Under the pieces are notes generated by a model. That model was not told the DNA's origin, did not search any database, and saw nothing but the letters and a program-made list of their open reading frames with translations. Shown piece after piece: positions 39,491-51,253 of a stretch of DNA of 64,000 nucleotides. The DNA comes from Diplonema japonicum (taxonomy: Eukaryota > Euglenozoa > Diplonemea > Diplonemida > Diplonemidae): contig OZ025655.1 in NCBI GenBank assembly GCA_964019335.1, positions 186,001 to 250,000 of the forward strand, written 5' to 3'. The position numbers were made by a program, and so were the translations under genes. Position 1 is the first letter of the stretch, and each line of letters starts with the position of its first letter.

Positions 39491-42284
39491 TTCTTCTTCG
39501 TGCTTTTTTCTTTTTTATTTTTCTTCTTTTCTTTTTTTCTTTTCCTCGACTGCTAAATCTTCGCTGTACTCCGTGCCATCTTTTCCTGTCGCTTTCTCTT
39601 TTTATTCAAACACGGCAACACCCACCCACCCTCCTTTGTGAAATGGAAGGACAAAAAAAAAAGAGGGGGATGAAAAAAAGGGGGGGGGGAATAATTTTGA
39701 ACTTCATCTTTCAAAAAAATAAAAACAAAAAAAAAAGATAACAATAGCAGAAATGGGGAACATGGGAATTCGTGGAAAGCGATGGGGAAGGGGGAGAAGT
39801 GAAATATGAGAAAAAAAAATGGAAAATCTTTTTTTTTTTGAAAGGGAGAGTGAGAGGAAGAAAAAAACACAATGGGGGGGGGGGGGGGGGGGTGAGTTAT
39901 TTGAGACTGAGGGAGGAAGAAGAGGAAAGAGAGGAAGGCACTAAGAAAAAAAGGAAAAGAAACTCAAAGAGAGAGGCCTTCTATCCTCCTCACCCTTCTT
40001 CTTGTCCGTTCTTTTCAAATCCCCCCCCCCCCTCACCCCTATGCCTTCCTGCCTAAAACTTGGATGGGATATGGGATATGTGCAAAGACAGGGGGGGTGT
40101 TGAGTTCACAAATAATTGACAAACAAGAAAAAGAAAAAAGAGGAGGGGGGGACAGTTTTGTTTCCCCCCTCATCTTTTATTTCCTTGTTCTCACCTCTTT
40201 TCTTTTTTTTTTTTCCCTTTCCCCCCCTTCATTCTTGTTCATTTCTGTGTACCAGGCATACAGCTAACGAAAAAAAAAAGAAAAAGCTGGAAGGGAGGGG
40301 GGGGGGGGGGTATCTTAGAGAAAGCGCATTTTGAAAAGAAAACTACAAAAGGGAGGGGGAAGGGAAGGGGGTAAAGGGACATAATGAGGCTTATAAAAAA
40401 GGGGTAGATAAGGTGGGAGCGAAAACAAAAAAAAAAAAGAGGGAGGGCGGGGAGAGAGAGGAAAAAAAAAAAAGGTAGGGGAGGCACATGAAACGGAAGA
40501 AAAACTAGTCAAGACACTTTCTTTTTTTTATAATCTGGTACAAGTTAACGGCCAGCTCCCTGTAGATGCTACCTAGAGACATGGGGGAGGGGGGAAAAAC
40601 GAAAAAAAAGAGTGAAATTATAGGGTACCAGGCAGGGAGGGTATTTATAACTAGAATCCTGCTACTATTTTGGTCGGTTGCAAAAAAAAAGTTTAAGAAA
40701 AATGGGGATCACTCAGCTTTTCTTTTCGCCCTCTATTCTCCCCCCCTTCCCCCTCCCCCCTCTTTATGTGCTCTAGGTGACAGCCCTCTTTTCTTAAGTC
40801 AGCAAGCGTTTCTGCACAGTATCCATTTTGTTTGTTTGTTCCATTTCTTTCTGTTTTTTTTTTTTTTTTTTCCCAGTTGTTACAAGTTTTTTTTTTTTTT
40901 TGTTAAATTTTCCTTTATCTTTTACCCTTTTTTTCTTTTTTTTTCTTGTACCTTTCTCTCTCTCTCACTCTCTCCCATCTCTTTTTTTCTTTTTTTTTTT
41001 TTTTTTTTTTTAATAACAACATCACTACCGCCTTGACCCCCCCCCCGAGAAAAAAACAAATACAAAAAAATCACCAATCATTGAATGGAGTAAGGTCCTA
41101 GGACAGAGAGGGGGACATACAAGAAATAAAATCATCAAAAGAAGACAAAGGGGGTATGCTTTCTTTTTTTAACTTTATTCCAGCCCCCTCACCCCCTAAG
41201 CACCTCCCCCTCCTTCCCTCCCCTTTTTTTACAGTAACTACGGCTTTCGACTGCAATTCTCCTTTTATTTTATTCTTTTTTTTCCCCCCCCTCCCATATC
41301 TTCTTGTTTATATAACCTAGCTTTTTTTTTTTCTTCTTCTAGCTGCATGTTTCTTTTTTCCTTTTTTTTTTCTCTTTCAAAAAAAAAAGGAAGAAGGGTG
41401 GGGGGGAAAAAAAAAAAGAAAAAAATGGGGTCAGAGAGGAGAGAAAGGCAGGAGGAAAGGGGGAATTCTGGGATACATGAGTAGTGGGGGGGGGGGAATA
41501 TAAAAAAAAAAGAAAAAAATTTAAAGCAAATACAAAGTAAAGGTTCCCTGCTCCATGCATCTGAAAAAGTAATAAAAAGAGGAAGAAAAAAAAAGAAGGT
41601 AATCTATTTAAAAAGGGAAATAGGCATTGGGGGGGGGGGGGGAACATTTATTCCAGGTTTAACTGCCCCGGAACCGTATACCTAGTCCATCTTTCTATAG
41701 AAAACTAATTCCCCTTCTCCCCCTTTTCTTGTTTTCTTTTTCTATGTACTGTAAACACAAAAAAAAAAGTGAATTTCTTCTAAAGTGGACCGTTCTCTTT
41801 CAAAAAAAAAATTCTTTTTTGTGCAGCCGATCACTAACATCACTGCATTCTACAGATAAGGCCTCAGCCAGCCTCTTCTCCTTACTTTTCGGTGCAAAAT
41901 CAATTCTCTTCTGAGGAAATGCCCAGTGAGTGATTCGCTTTTATTTCTTGGTTTACAGTATTTCTTGTTTTTTTTTGTTTTTGTTTTTTATTCCAATTGA
42001 AATTTTTCCCTTTTTTTTTTTTGAAAATCTTATTTTTCAGAAAAGTAAAAAAACTATCGCTATGGGAGTGGGGGGTGAATAAAGGGGGTGGTAGAACATC
42101 AAAGAACTAAGGCGTAAAGGAAAAAAAAAAAAAAAAGAAAGAAAAAAAGAACAGCCCCTGCTACAACTACACTTAATAAATAAAGAAGATGAAAGGAGCA
42201 AAGAAAAAAGGAGGACGGGGGGGGGGGGGGGGGGGGAGACAAGGGAAGAATAAAAAAGAACGAAAAAAAAAAAAAAAAAAAAAA
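39491..42284. other. 2.8-kb low-complexity spacer
   Basis: Nearly all poly-A/T, poly-G/C and purine or pyrimidine tracts. No frame on either strand is protein-like beyond runs of Phe, Lys, Ser or Pro. No RNA gene is recognised. Confidence 0.65.
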
Positions 42285-45200
42285 CTACGCCTTTTGAATT
42301 TGATCGAGGGGTATCCCGTCCGAGTGCTGGCCATCATGCCATTTCACTTCATAAGAACCATCAGCTGCCTGGGACCAGATAGTGGCGTCGTACCACTGGC
42401 CATCCAAGTAGAGGACCTTGACCTTCTCATCAATTTCATACTTCTCAGGAGCATACGAGGTGCTGTAGTAAGACTGGGACTGGGAACCAGAGGGACTGCT
42501 GTAGCTGTCCTCATAGTACGAGGTCTCACCCTTATCCATGTCCCCTGTTGCACCCCTGGAGTGGGGGGGCGACTGGGTGTGGCTGTTGTATGGCTGCAGC
42601 TCCTTGGTCGGTCCTTGGGGGCTGTCGTAGTTCTCAGACCTCCTGTTCTCTTCTGTCCCCTTCTGGCTCTTGTTCTTCTTGCCCTTCATCAAGCAAGCAA
42701 TAATGATGATCACCAAGCACAGGAACAGCAGGCATCCTGCGATGATAAGGATCCACTCCCATGTCTCCAAGGAGTCATCATCATCACCGTTCTGAGTGGG
42801 CCCGAAGGTTGACGTTCCATCGCTGTTCACGAGCACGCTCTTCCTGTCCGGGTTCTGCCCCGACAGGCTGCAGCTCAGCCCGTCCCAGCACCTCTGCACG
42901 TCAGTGTTGATCCTGCTAGTCGCGTCCACCAGCTGCTGGTCGTTGTACCCCGCGATGTCGAAGTCCACGTACACCACGTCGTTGGACTGCAGCACATCCG
43001 CGACACGCCCAGTGGGCGAGATCCTGCACGCAGAGGTGGCACTGCAAATCGCCTTGTTCCAGCACGTGGCCTCCGGGCAGACCCAGTTGACCACAACGTT
43101 TACATTGGCGCCAAGGATAGATCGGATGGCGGCCGTGAACTGGGCCACGTTGAAGCCGTTGACTGTCTGCTTCAACGCGATCCTCATGTTCCTGTACAGG
43201 ATGCCAGTGCCGGCATTGCCGATGATGACCTGAATAGGTGACAGTGCTGTCGTGATGCCGCTCCTGTGGACGCTGCAGTCCAGGAAGGTGCTCCCCGCCT
43301 TGGCAGGTGTGAAGACCAGGTTGCCGATGTTACCGGTCACGATGGGAAGGACTACGGTGCCGATAAAGAGGGTGGAGTCCCTGGCGGTGCAGAAGGCGTC
43401 GGCGCCGGGGGTGACAGAGGTCAGGATGTTGGCGGCGGTGAATGCGTTGCCGATGCGGCTAGCATCCACGTTGACGACAGCGGGCGAGATGACTACAGCA
43501 GTGGGGGCACCAGGGAGCGTAGTGGGGACCGGAGTCGACTGTGTCCCGGTGAGGCATGTGAAGATGATGTTGACGCTGCTGAAGGTGCTGGTGCTGCTAA
43601 CCCTCTGGTTCCACACACCGGACACAAGAGCGGAGGTACGGGCCAAACCTGGGCAGTTGGTGGTGGTGATGCTGTTTCTGTCGTTCTGCGAGGAGTGCAA
43701 TTGGTTCGGCTAGCATACCCTTGAGGCGATGTACCAGAAGTTGTCACTGGAGCACCTGTAAACAAACCACTGGGCGTCGTTTGACCAGTAGGTGGACATG
43801 CCGTTGACAACGTTGAGTGAGTCCCTGAAAGCGTACGGTGTGCTGTAACCTCATACCTGGTGTACGTGGTGGAGAGGGCTCCGGTTATGCTGAACCCTGA
43901 GAGAGAGTACCTCGTGCAGGCAGTGGGGGTGGTGGTTGGCGTCGGGGTAGGGACGACTCCCCCGTTGTTGATAGTGTACACAGCACTGCCAATGTTGGAG
44001 TCTGTAGTGGCTATGGTCAGAGGGTCATGTTGACATACTTGTGAAGCCAGTCATGGTAGCGATGGCCCTGATGGTGGTGGTACCTTGCGTCGCAAAGTTG
44101 AAGCTTCCCATGTAACGGAGGCTGGAAGTAGTAGGGTTAGTCCCGTCGGTAGTGTAGTAGATGATGGCGTTAGTAGTCGAGGTGATGGTGACAGTGATAG
44201 CGTTGTTGTACGAGCCGCCCAGAGGTGCAAAGGCGGGCGTCAAGAGCTGCAAGATGGTGGTAGGAGTAGGAGTGGGGGGCACAGTGAAGTCAGGCGGGTA
44301 CGTCCCGGTGCAAGGGCACTTGCAGACACCATTGTGGACAAGAGGGTCATTGTTTTGACCGCTGTCGCACTGGAAGAACTGCTGCTCAGGGGGGGGCTGG
44401 TTCACACAAGTGTAAACATTCTTGCTCAAGCAAGCAGAGCAGGCGTCACCGTTGCAAGAAAACGAGGAAGCGTTGAACTGCCTCGAGAACCTGGCAACCT
44501 GGCCCTCGTACGTCAATTCAATAGTGACGGTGGTAACCCCGCTTCTCTTAGGGGAGCAGTAATCAAGGCGGTAAGCGGCAGTGTCGGTACCCTGGGTGAG
44601 GGCGATGATCTGGTTCGCTACCTTGTCGAACTCTGCAACAATTCCATCAGTGTTCTGGGCAAGCGAAGCACCCGCTGGTGCAAGACGAGCCAACGACGCG
44701 GAGTCGAGACCCATCACACCATCACCTATTGTGTGCTGTATTTAATGGTTATTGACATACGTCTCTCGCCCTGAATGCCCACTCCGTACACATCAAGGGT
44801 GTAGTCGGTTTTCGCTTGTGCGAGGGCTGCAAGCGCCTCAGCTTCCGTGTTACGGCTGGCCTGGTAATTGTTTTGTTTTCCCATTAGCAAAGCTATACCT
44901 GGTCAGTACCGTCGGTGAAGAGCACCATGTAAGGCTTTTGCCTCCACACGAAAGCCCCGACCTCAGCCCTCATGACCTGCTCGGCGTTGATGACGGCGCC
45001 GTACAGGTTGGTAGAGTCGTCCTGGCAGAAGCTCCCCCCTGCCTCCATGCACGACCAGGCATTCATTCTCTGTGTTAATGTATGCCAATCCTGTTCTAGT
45101 ACATACCGCAATGCTCGTCTGGGTGTTGGACGTGAACCCCTGGATCCTCTGGATGCCCGCCCTACCGTCAAATGCGTAGATAGCAACATTGTGCGTCACA

Positions 45201-48200
45201 GACAGCTTGTTCTGCAAGGTCTGCAGGTACGTGACCACAGCGGTCTTCAAAGCGGCCTCAGTCCCCACGCTCTGAATGGAGCCAGAGGTATCCAGCAGGA
45301 TGAGGGTCACAACATCCGGGAAGCATGTAATACGGGGCTCAGATTCGAACTTTGACACGGGAACAGAGTTGCCGTTCGCGTCGGTTTCGAACACCCTGAA
45401 GTCACTCAGCGAGTCGCACACGCTCATCCTCAGCTTCGGCATCGGCCAGTTATCGGCGCAAGTAGGAGTAAACTCCATGGAGACCCTCGAGTTGGAAGAG
45501 ATACCGAACCTAGAGAACTGTTGCACAGTCTGGTTCAAACCACCGTGAGTAGTGCACGTGACCCTGTCACCCCTCGAGCATGTCCCCTGAGGTTCACACG
45601 TAATGGGGCCGGGACCCACCTGGGTCGCAGGAGGGTACTGGTTGGCATCAGTGCAAGGGCACCTGCAGTACCCATCCCTGGAGAGAGGTGCTGCGTTGTT
45701 GGCACAAACGAAGTTCTGGTTGGAAGGACCTGGCTGGCTAGAGCACGAGAAGTCCTGCGCAATGTTGGCAAGGCACCTCTTGCAAGCCTGGTTGGAGCAG
45801 TCGAAGTTGGCGTCGAACTGCTGTTCCCAGTAGGTGCTCGAACCGTGGTGGCTCAGCTGTACCCTCACGGTGTGCGGTCCCGAACGCTTGGGCGAGCAGT
45901 AGTCAAGTCTGTAGCTGCTTGCAGCAGCAGAAGAGATGGCAGCGCCAACCTTGCTAAAAGCAAGCTTGAGCTCTGCGGCGGTAGCCACAATGTAGATGCT
46001 GTTGCGAGCGTACATGGTAAGCCTGCTGATGTCAACACCTCGCTGAATGACGTCGCTCCTCGGTTCACCCTGAAGACCGATCGCGAAGATACCAGTTCCG
46101 TTAGTGGCGGCGGTCACACCCTCGGCGTCAGTGTTGTATTGCGCCTGGTCAGCACCGTCAGACAGGAGCACAATGAAAGGTTGGCGCCCAGTGCCGTCAT
46201 TGGCAAGCGGGTTTGCAGCGTGGTAAGTCCTCAATATCTGGTTACCAGCAACCAGAGCACCGTTGAGATTGGTCGAAGGGTCGATGCACCTGCTGCTGCC
46301 ACAGTCCAAAGCGTTGATGGCGGCGACAGCGGAATTTGCTGTCCCGAAGTTTGACAGCAGCCTGATACCGTTCTGCCCGTCGAAGGTGTAAACAGCCACA
46401 ACGTGCGAGGTGAGGTCAGTAGTGATACCCTCGACGTAAGCAACGGCGTACTGCTTCAACCTCGCCAGACCGCCGTAGCCCCTTAGGATTGAGCTACTCA
46501 TGTCGAGCAGCAACAGGGATGTCACGTGGGCTGCAAAAGGTGTGTGCACTAACAAATCATACCTGGCTTGGGAATGCATGTGATACGGGGCCTACTCTCG
46601 TACAGGGAAATGTTCTGGAAGACACCCGCCCCGTCGGACTCAAGGATCGAAATCGAGGACAAGCTGTGTGGGTGATGTGGGTCTTGTGAACATACTCATT
46701 GCAAGGGGAAAACGTCAGGCCACCAATGGGAGATCCGTCAGCACATGTGGCACTGAACACCAGAGAAAGCGTAGAGTCAGTAGCACGTGTGAAAGTAACG
46801 GGTGGCAAGGGTGCCGCGGGAAGGCCGTTGGCACACTGCCTGTCGACATACAGGGGCGGGGTCATGCTCTGGTCACGGTTGAAGCATGCCGAGTTGCCAT
46901 CAACACAGCTGCCGCCCACAGCACAGTCGCACTTTTTGTTGCTGCACTGAAACGTGGCACCCCCAGTGCATGTGTACGGCATCAGAGACCCTGCTGTTGT
47001 CGCAGCGCACGTGGCAGTCCTGGCGGTGTTTGAGAGGCAGTTGTATGTGGGGCCGAAGATCGCAGTGGAGTACATGATGTCCAGCTCATTGGGGAAGGCG
47101 ATCCTGTCAGCAATGCCGCTGTTCGGGAAGTTAATGAGGTAGCGCAGTGTCTGGAACTGGGCGTCAATAGGCAAGACATTGGTGATAATACCGTCCGTCC
47201 TTGCCAGCCCACCGCCGTTCTGCACGTAGCGCACGTTCAGCCCCCTGATATACTCCATCCTCTCACCGAGGACACCCTGGTACCTTGCCTTTAGGTCAAG
47301 GGTGTGAGTCCTTGCCCTGCGGGGCGAGCAGTAGCTCAGCCTGTAGTTACGTGAGAAGTAGTTGACAATCTGTTTTGCGGCGTCCAGGTACCTGGAAGGC
47401 ACCTGGTCGAAGTTGTCACCCAAGAAAGCAGCGTTGGTGTCCAAAGTGATCCTCTGAAGAGCGGTCTGCTGCTCAGCAGGCCCGAACTGGGCACCAGCAG
47501 ATGCCCTCACACCAACAGCAAAGACAAGGGCATTGACACGAGTGATCTCGTTACGTGCAGCGGTGTAAGTGTTGTAGTTCGCGAGGTCGTTACCGTCAGT
47601 GAATACAAGGATCGCGCTGTCGTGGCCCCTTGACGTCAGGCGGAGGTTGTTGGCAGCGATGTTGAAGCGCCTCTCAACTTCCTGCGCGGAAAAGATGAGA
47701 GTGCCGTACAAGTTGGTGCTGCTGTCTACACAGTAGGCCGCATTCGGTGTCCTGGAGGGCTGGCCGCAGACAATACCGTCGATGGAGCTGAGAAGGCTGG
47801 TTCTGTCAGCACTCCAAGTGTGCGTGAGCTGCGCCTCTCTTCTCCCGTCGAAGGTGTAGATGGCGATCATGTGGGGACCTGTGAGGTGAACGTTGTCGAG
47901 GGCGTGGTTGACGAAGTTCTTGGCGCCCTCCCTCACCCTGGTGAGGGGGGTGCTCTGCTGCACGGAGTTTGACAAGTCAATGAGGACGATGGTTTGCACG
48001 GAGCCTGGGGCCACCTGCACGCTCAGCTCTGCTTCGATGGTCGAAACCTCGTCTCTGTCATCGGCAAGGTGCCAGAACTCTTTCGAGCCGCATTGGGACT
48101 GCGCAAGTCCACCGATGGGCTGGCCGTTGCACCATGCCTCAGCACTGATGGACACAAACGACGAGCTCGCAACAGAAACGGGAGTCGTGGTGAGGGGGAG

Positions 48201-48299
48201 AAGAGTGGGACAGCCCGTGGGCACACGGGGGAGCGTCACGCCGTTCCATTGCGCAACAGCCGATCCGACTAGGAGCAGCAAGGCTGCTGCTGTTTTCAT
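42285..48299 (-). CDS. Triple-VWA type I membrane protein with a cytosolic SH3/Tudor-like domain (1915 aa, nine exons)
   Basis: Eight micro-introns join the frames: 46664-46695 (32 nt), 46531-46562 (32), 45070-45106 (37), 44861-44898 (38), 44726-44760 (35), 44011-44038 (28), 43825-43856 (32), 43686-43718 (33). The spliced length is 5748 nt in frame. The protein starts with a signal peptide (MKTAAALLLLVGSAVAQ). Three von Willebrand A modules each keep the metal-site motif: DLSNS (108-112), DMSSS (578-582) and DTSGS (982-986); each is followed by a Cys-rich segment with YRLDYCSPKR-like sequence. A CHB_HEX_C-type beta domain (IIYYTTDGTNPTT) lies near 1290-1363. A helix near 1756-1780 (WILIIAGCLLFLCLVIIII) crosses the membrane; the tail ends in VKVLYLDGQWYDATIW...YEVKWHDG, an SH3/Tudor-like fold. 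Adhesion to extracellular ligands is inferred. Confidence 0.88.
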
Positions 48300-48666
48300 G
48301 TTCTTTTTTTTTTTCTTTTTTTCTTCTTTTGTATCCCTTTTTTATAGAAATTATTACAGTATCCGAAAAATCTTAGATTTCCAGGACGAACCGTCAGATG
48401 CTGCTCAATGATTGGCGACAGGCAGGGTGCTGACACTCTGCATACCCAAGCAACGCCTTTGTGCTGCAGCACAGTTCTGCCTCCTACAAGTACGTATGGG
48501 TATAAGTGCGCGACACCTTGCCCCCTGCAAGTACTGCCAGAGGAAGAATGACAGTCCTACACTGCCATAGCCCTGACGACACTGTTGGATACCTGAGAAA
48601 ACAAAAACAAAACAAAACAAAGCAAAAACGTTGTCTCCCACCGGTGTAAACCGGTGTTTTCTGTGT
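48300..48666. other. 5' flank of the VWA gene with a hairpin
   Basis: A T-rich tract followed by TTTTCTCAG on the minus strand (AG at 48593-48594) is a possible acceptor about 290 nt before the VWA start. A perfect 7-bp hairpin lies at 48639-48656. No gene is seen. Confidence 0.5.
48639..48656 (-). other. 7-bp stem, 4-nt loop hairpin just after a stop codon
   Basis: CACCGGT, a 4-nt loop, ACCGGTG, about 10 nt past the stop of the 48667-49074 gene. Similar hairpins follow two other genes in the window; a 3'-end processing role is possible but unproved. Confidence 0.5.
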
Positions 48667-49074
48667 TCAACCACCCGGAGGGCTAATGACAATGATGGAT
48701 TCATTATCTGTAATCTCTAAGGGAAGTGATCCCGTCTTATTTAAAGGAAACCACAAGTCACGCCCTGCCAGCAGGCTACGGCACCGGGACACACCTGTGA
48801 AGACAAATGGAATGGCATTGCTCAGGTTGGCATTGACGTACCGATGTACCCCAGAGCAAAGGATGTGGGGGAGCCTGCTTTCAATCATTAGCTTAGAGGA
48901 CACCACATCTAGAATCAGATCAAATACCTGCTTCTTTGCCAACACTACCAGCCTGCCCAGCTCTTTTACAATGACACCCAATGCCCTTATTACAGTTGTT
49001 GCTGTCTTGAAATCAAAAATGACATATGCGCGGAACTTGCCGTCAACCTTTTTTATCTTTGTTTGTGTCGACAT
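48667..49074 (-). CDS. Hypothetical protein (135 aa)
   Basis: The start MSTQTKIKKVDGKFRAYVIFDF follows a spacer with an AG shortly upstream. The N-terminal half alternates hydrophobic strands and helices (TATTVIRALGVIVKELGRLVVLAKKQ), faintly like the first half of a sliding-clamp or 9-1-1 subunit; I do not assign it. The second half shows no motif. GTATTTG at the end of LAKKQ could be an intron donor, but I found no acceptor that improves the protein. No membrane segment is obvious. Confidence 0.6.
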   Translation of the reverse strand: MSTQTKIKKVDGKFRAYVIFDFKTATTVIRALGVIVKELGRLVVLAKKQVFDLILDVVSSKLMIESRLPHILCSGVHRYVNANLSNAIPFVFTGVSRCRSLLAGRDLWFPLNKTGSLPLEITDNESIIVISPPGG

Positions 49075-50675
49075 TTTCTACTCCTCCCTGTAAAATTTGA
49101 AAAGATGAAGGGAGGGGAGACAAAAATAAATATAAATGAAAGAGAGGGAAGAGAGGACGGAGGGGAAATAGAGAAAAAAAGGGGGAATGGGGGGGGGGGG
49201 GGTGGCCAGATTGTTTTTTTTATTTGTTTCTTCCCCCTGCTCCCTCACACCCTTTCTTCTTTTTTTGTTTTAATAGGGTGGGGAGGAAAAAAAATGTAGA
49301 TATTACACAAGTGTTTTTTTTCCCTCCTTTTTCCCCCCCCTCCCTGGCGCGTCTCGGAATAGATGGAAAAAATAAAAAAGGGGGGTGGGAAAGGGGGGCA
49401 ATCACACCAGTACCCCTATAAGAAAACCCCCGCATTTTCTAATAAAAAGAGGGGGGGAAAAAAAACTGCATTTTTGTGGCGCTCCACAGCAGTCATAAGA
49501 AAAAAAAGGGGGGGGGGGAAGAACCGAAAAAAGAGGGGAAAAAAAAAAGAAAAACTGTACCGCGCTATCGACAAGGGATGAAAGGGTTGTGGGCATCTGG
49601 CCAAATGATCAAGCGTCCCCTTTCTCCTCTGGAGCGCTACCCTAAGCCAAAGAAAGGGAAATGGGTAGAGAACTTGGAATTGAAAAAAAAAAAAAAAAAA
49701 AAAAAAAGGAGAAAAAGAAAAAGAAATCTAGGGCTAGAAAGAAAAAAAAAATGAAAATTTCTTCTCATAACAATATTTGACATAAAGAAAAAAAAAGGCG
49801 ATGTTTTTTTCTTTTTTTTTTTTTTTTTTTGTTACTCCTTGTCCAGCTTTTAATATCCCTCCTTTTCTTTTTCTTTTTTTTCTCTTTTTTTCTTTTTAAA
49901 AAAGATCTTCCCCTGCACTATTACAAAATCCGTATTGCTTATTGTTCCATGTAACAACAAGGATTATGTGTATTGTGGGGTTTGTGAGAAAAAAAAAAAT
50001 GGGAAAAAAAAAATGAATGAAAAGGCGCCAAATCAAGTTACTTCTTCAAAAAAAGAAAGTAAAAAAAAAAAAAAGATGGGGGAAATAACAGATGGGAAGG
50101 GGGGGTATTTTTCTTTCTTCCTTATTTGGTTCCTCCTAAAAGGCTTACAAAAAAAGGGGGGTAATTGCATAAGAAGGTAACTAGCGTGGGTAGACAGGAG
50201 ACCGTTCTTTTTTTTTTTTTGTTTTTTTTCTTCCCTTGGCACTTTTTAACTTTTTTCCTGCGGGCTGTCAATGTGTAAATGTGACATTGGGCATGAAAAA
50301 TAACACCTAGGTGGAAAGAAAAAAAAAGAAGTAAAATACAGCAAAATGAAAAAAAGTACCGGACTGACAATTAAACAGTCAATCAGGTGGTCTTTTCGTC
50401 TAGACATCTTGTTCATTTCTTTTTTCATTTTCCTGGTATTTTTTCTTTCTCCTTCTGCTTCTTTTTGCTCTTCTTGGCATGGTGCTCGTTGAATACTTTT
50501 TCAACAAGTTTCTAAAAAAAAAAAAGAAAAAAAAAACTGGGGAGAATTTTGGTTAGGCGCAAATCACACCCTTGCCCTTTTAGGGACCGAGAAAAAAAAA
50601 AGAAAAAAACTTTACTGGGAAAAGAAGAAGAAAAAAAAAAAAAAACGAAACAACGGGAACAAAAGGCTAGAGAGA

Positions 50676-50710
<35 letters not shown>

Positions 50711-51253
50711 AAGTGGAACTTAAATAACACACAGGGAGGGAGTAAAAATACTAGAGAGATGGAAAAAAAAAAAAAAGAAGGAGTAACCTAAACACAGAGC
50801 GCAAGAGAGAAGAAACTTCTTTCCCCTTTTTTCTTTCTTTTTTGCGTTCACCTCTTTTTGCTGTCTCTGCTAACTACTCATTCCTATCTTCTTTTTCTTT
50901 TTTTTTCAACCCGTCTTTTTTTCTTTTCCTCCCCCCTTCTTCTTTTCTGTATTTCCTCCGCAAAGGAACGCAACGGATCAAAAGGCAGGAAAGTGGGGAA
51001 CGAGCGAGCGTAGGGTCGTTTTCTTCTTCTTTTTTTTTTTTAAATTCTTCTTTTTCACCTACCTCTCCTCCCCCACCCCTTGTAAAAAAAAAAAAAAAAT
51101 AAATAAAAAAAAAGGCAAGAGAGCTGGGGGAGGGGAGGGTTTTTTTTTCCCCCCCCCTCCTCTTCTTTTTTTTTTTTTTAAAAAATATATATAACAATTT
51201 TACGCCTCCTTTTCTTTTTTTTTTTTTCTTCTTCCCTTCGTGTTCATGTCCTC
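49075..51253. other. 2.2-kb low-complexity spacer
   Basis: Poly-A/T, poly-G and polypurine tracts; all open frames are runs of Lys, Phe or Gly. A donor-like GGTGAACGC on the minus strand near 50844-50852 resembles the start of the hairpin motif. No gene is supported. Confidence 0.6.

Noticed and set aside
45521-46354. 277-residue plus-strand ORF opposite the VWA gene
   Set aside because: It is a frame shadow of a repeat-bearing, GC-rich exon. The minus strand has clear VWA motifs.
48667-49074. RAD9/HUS1-like clamp subunit
   Set aside because: Only a vague strand-helix rhythm supports it; the length is half a clamp subunit and no diagnostic motif is present.
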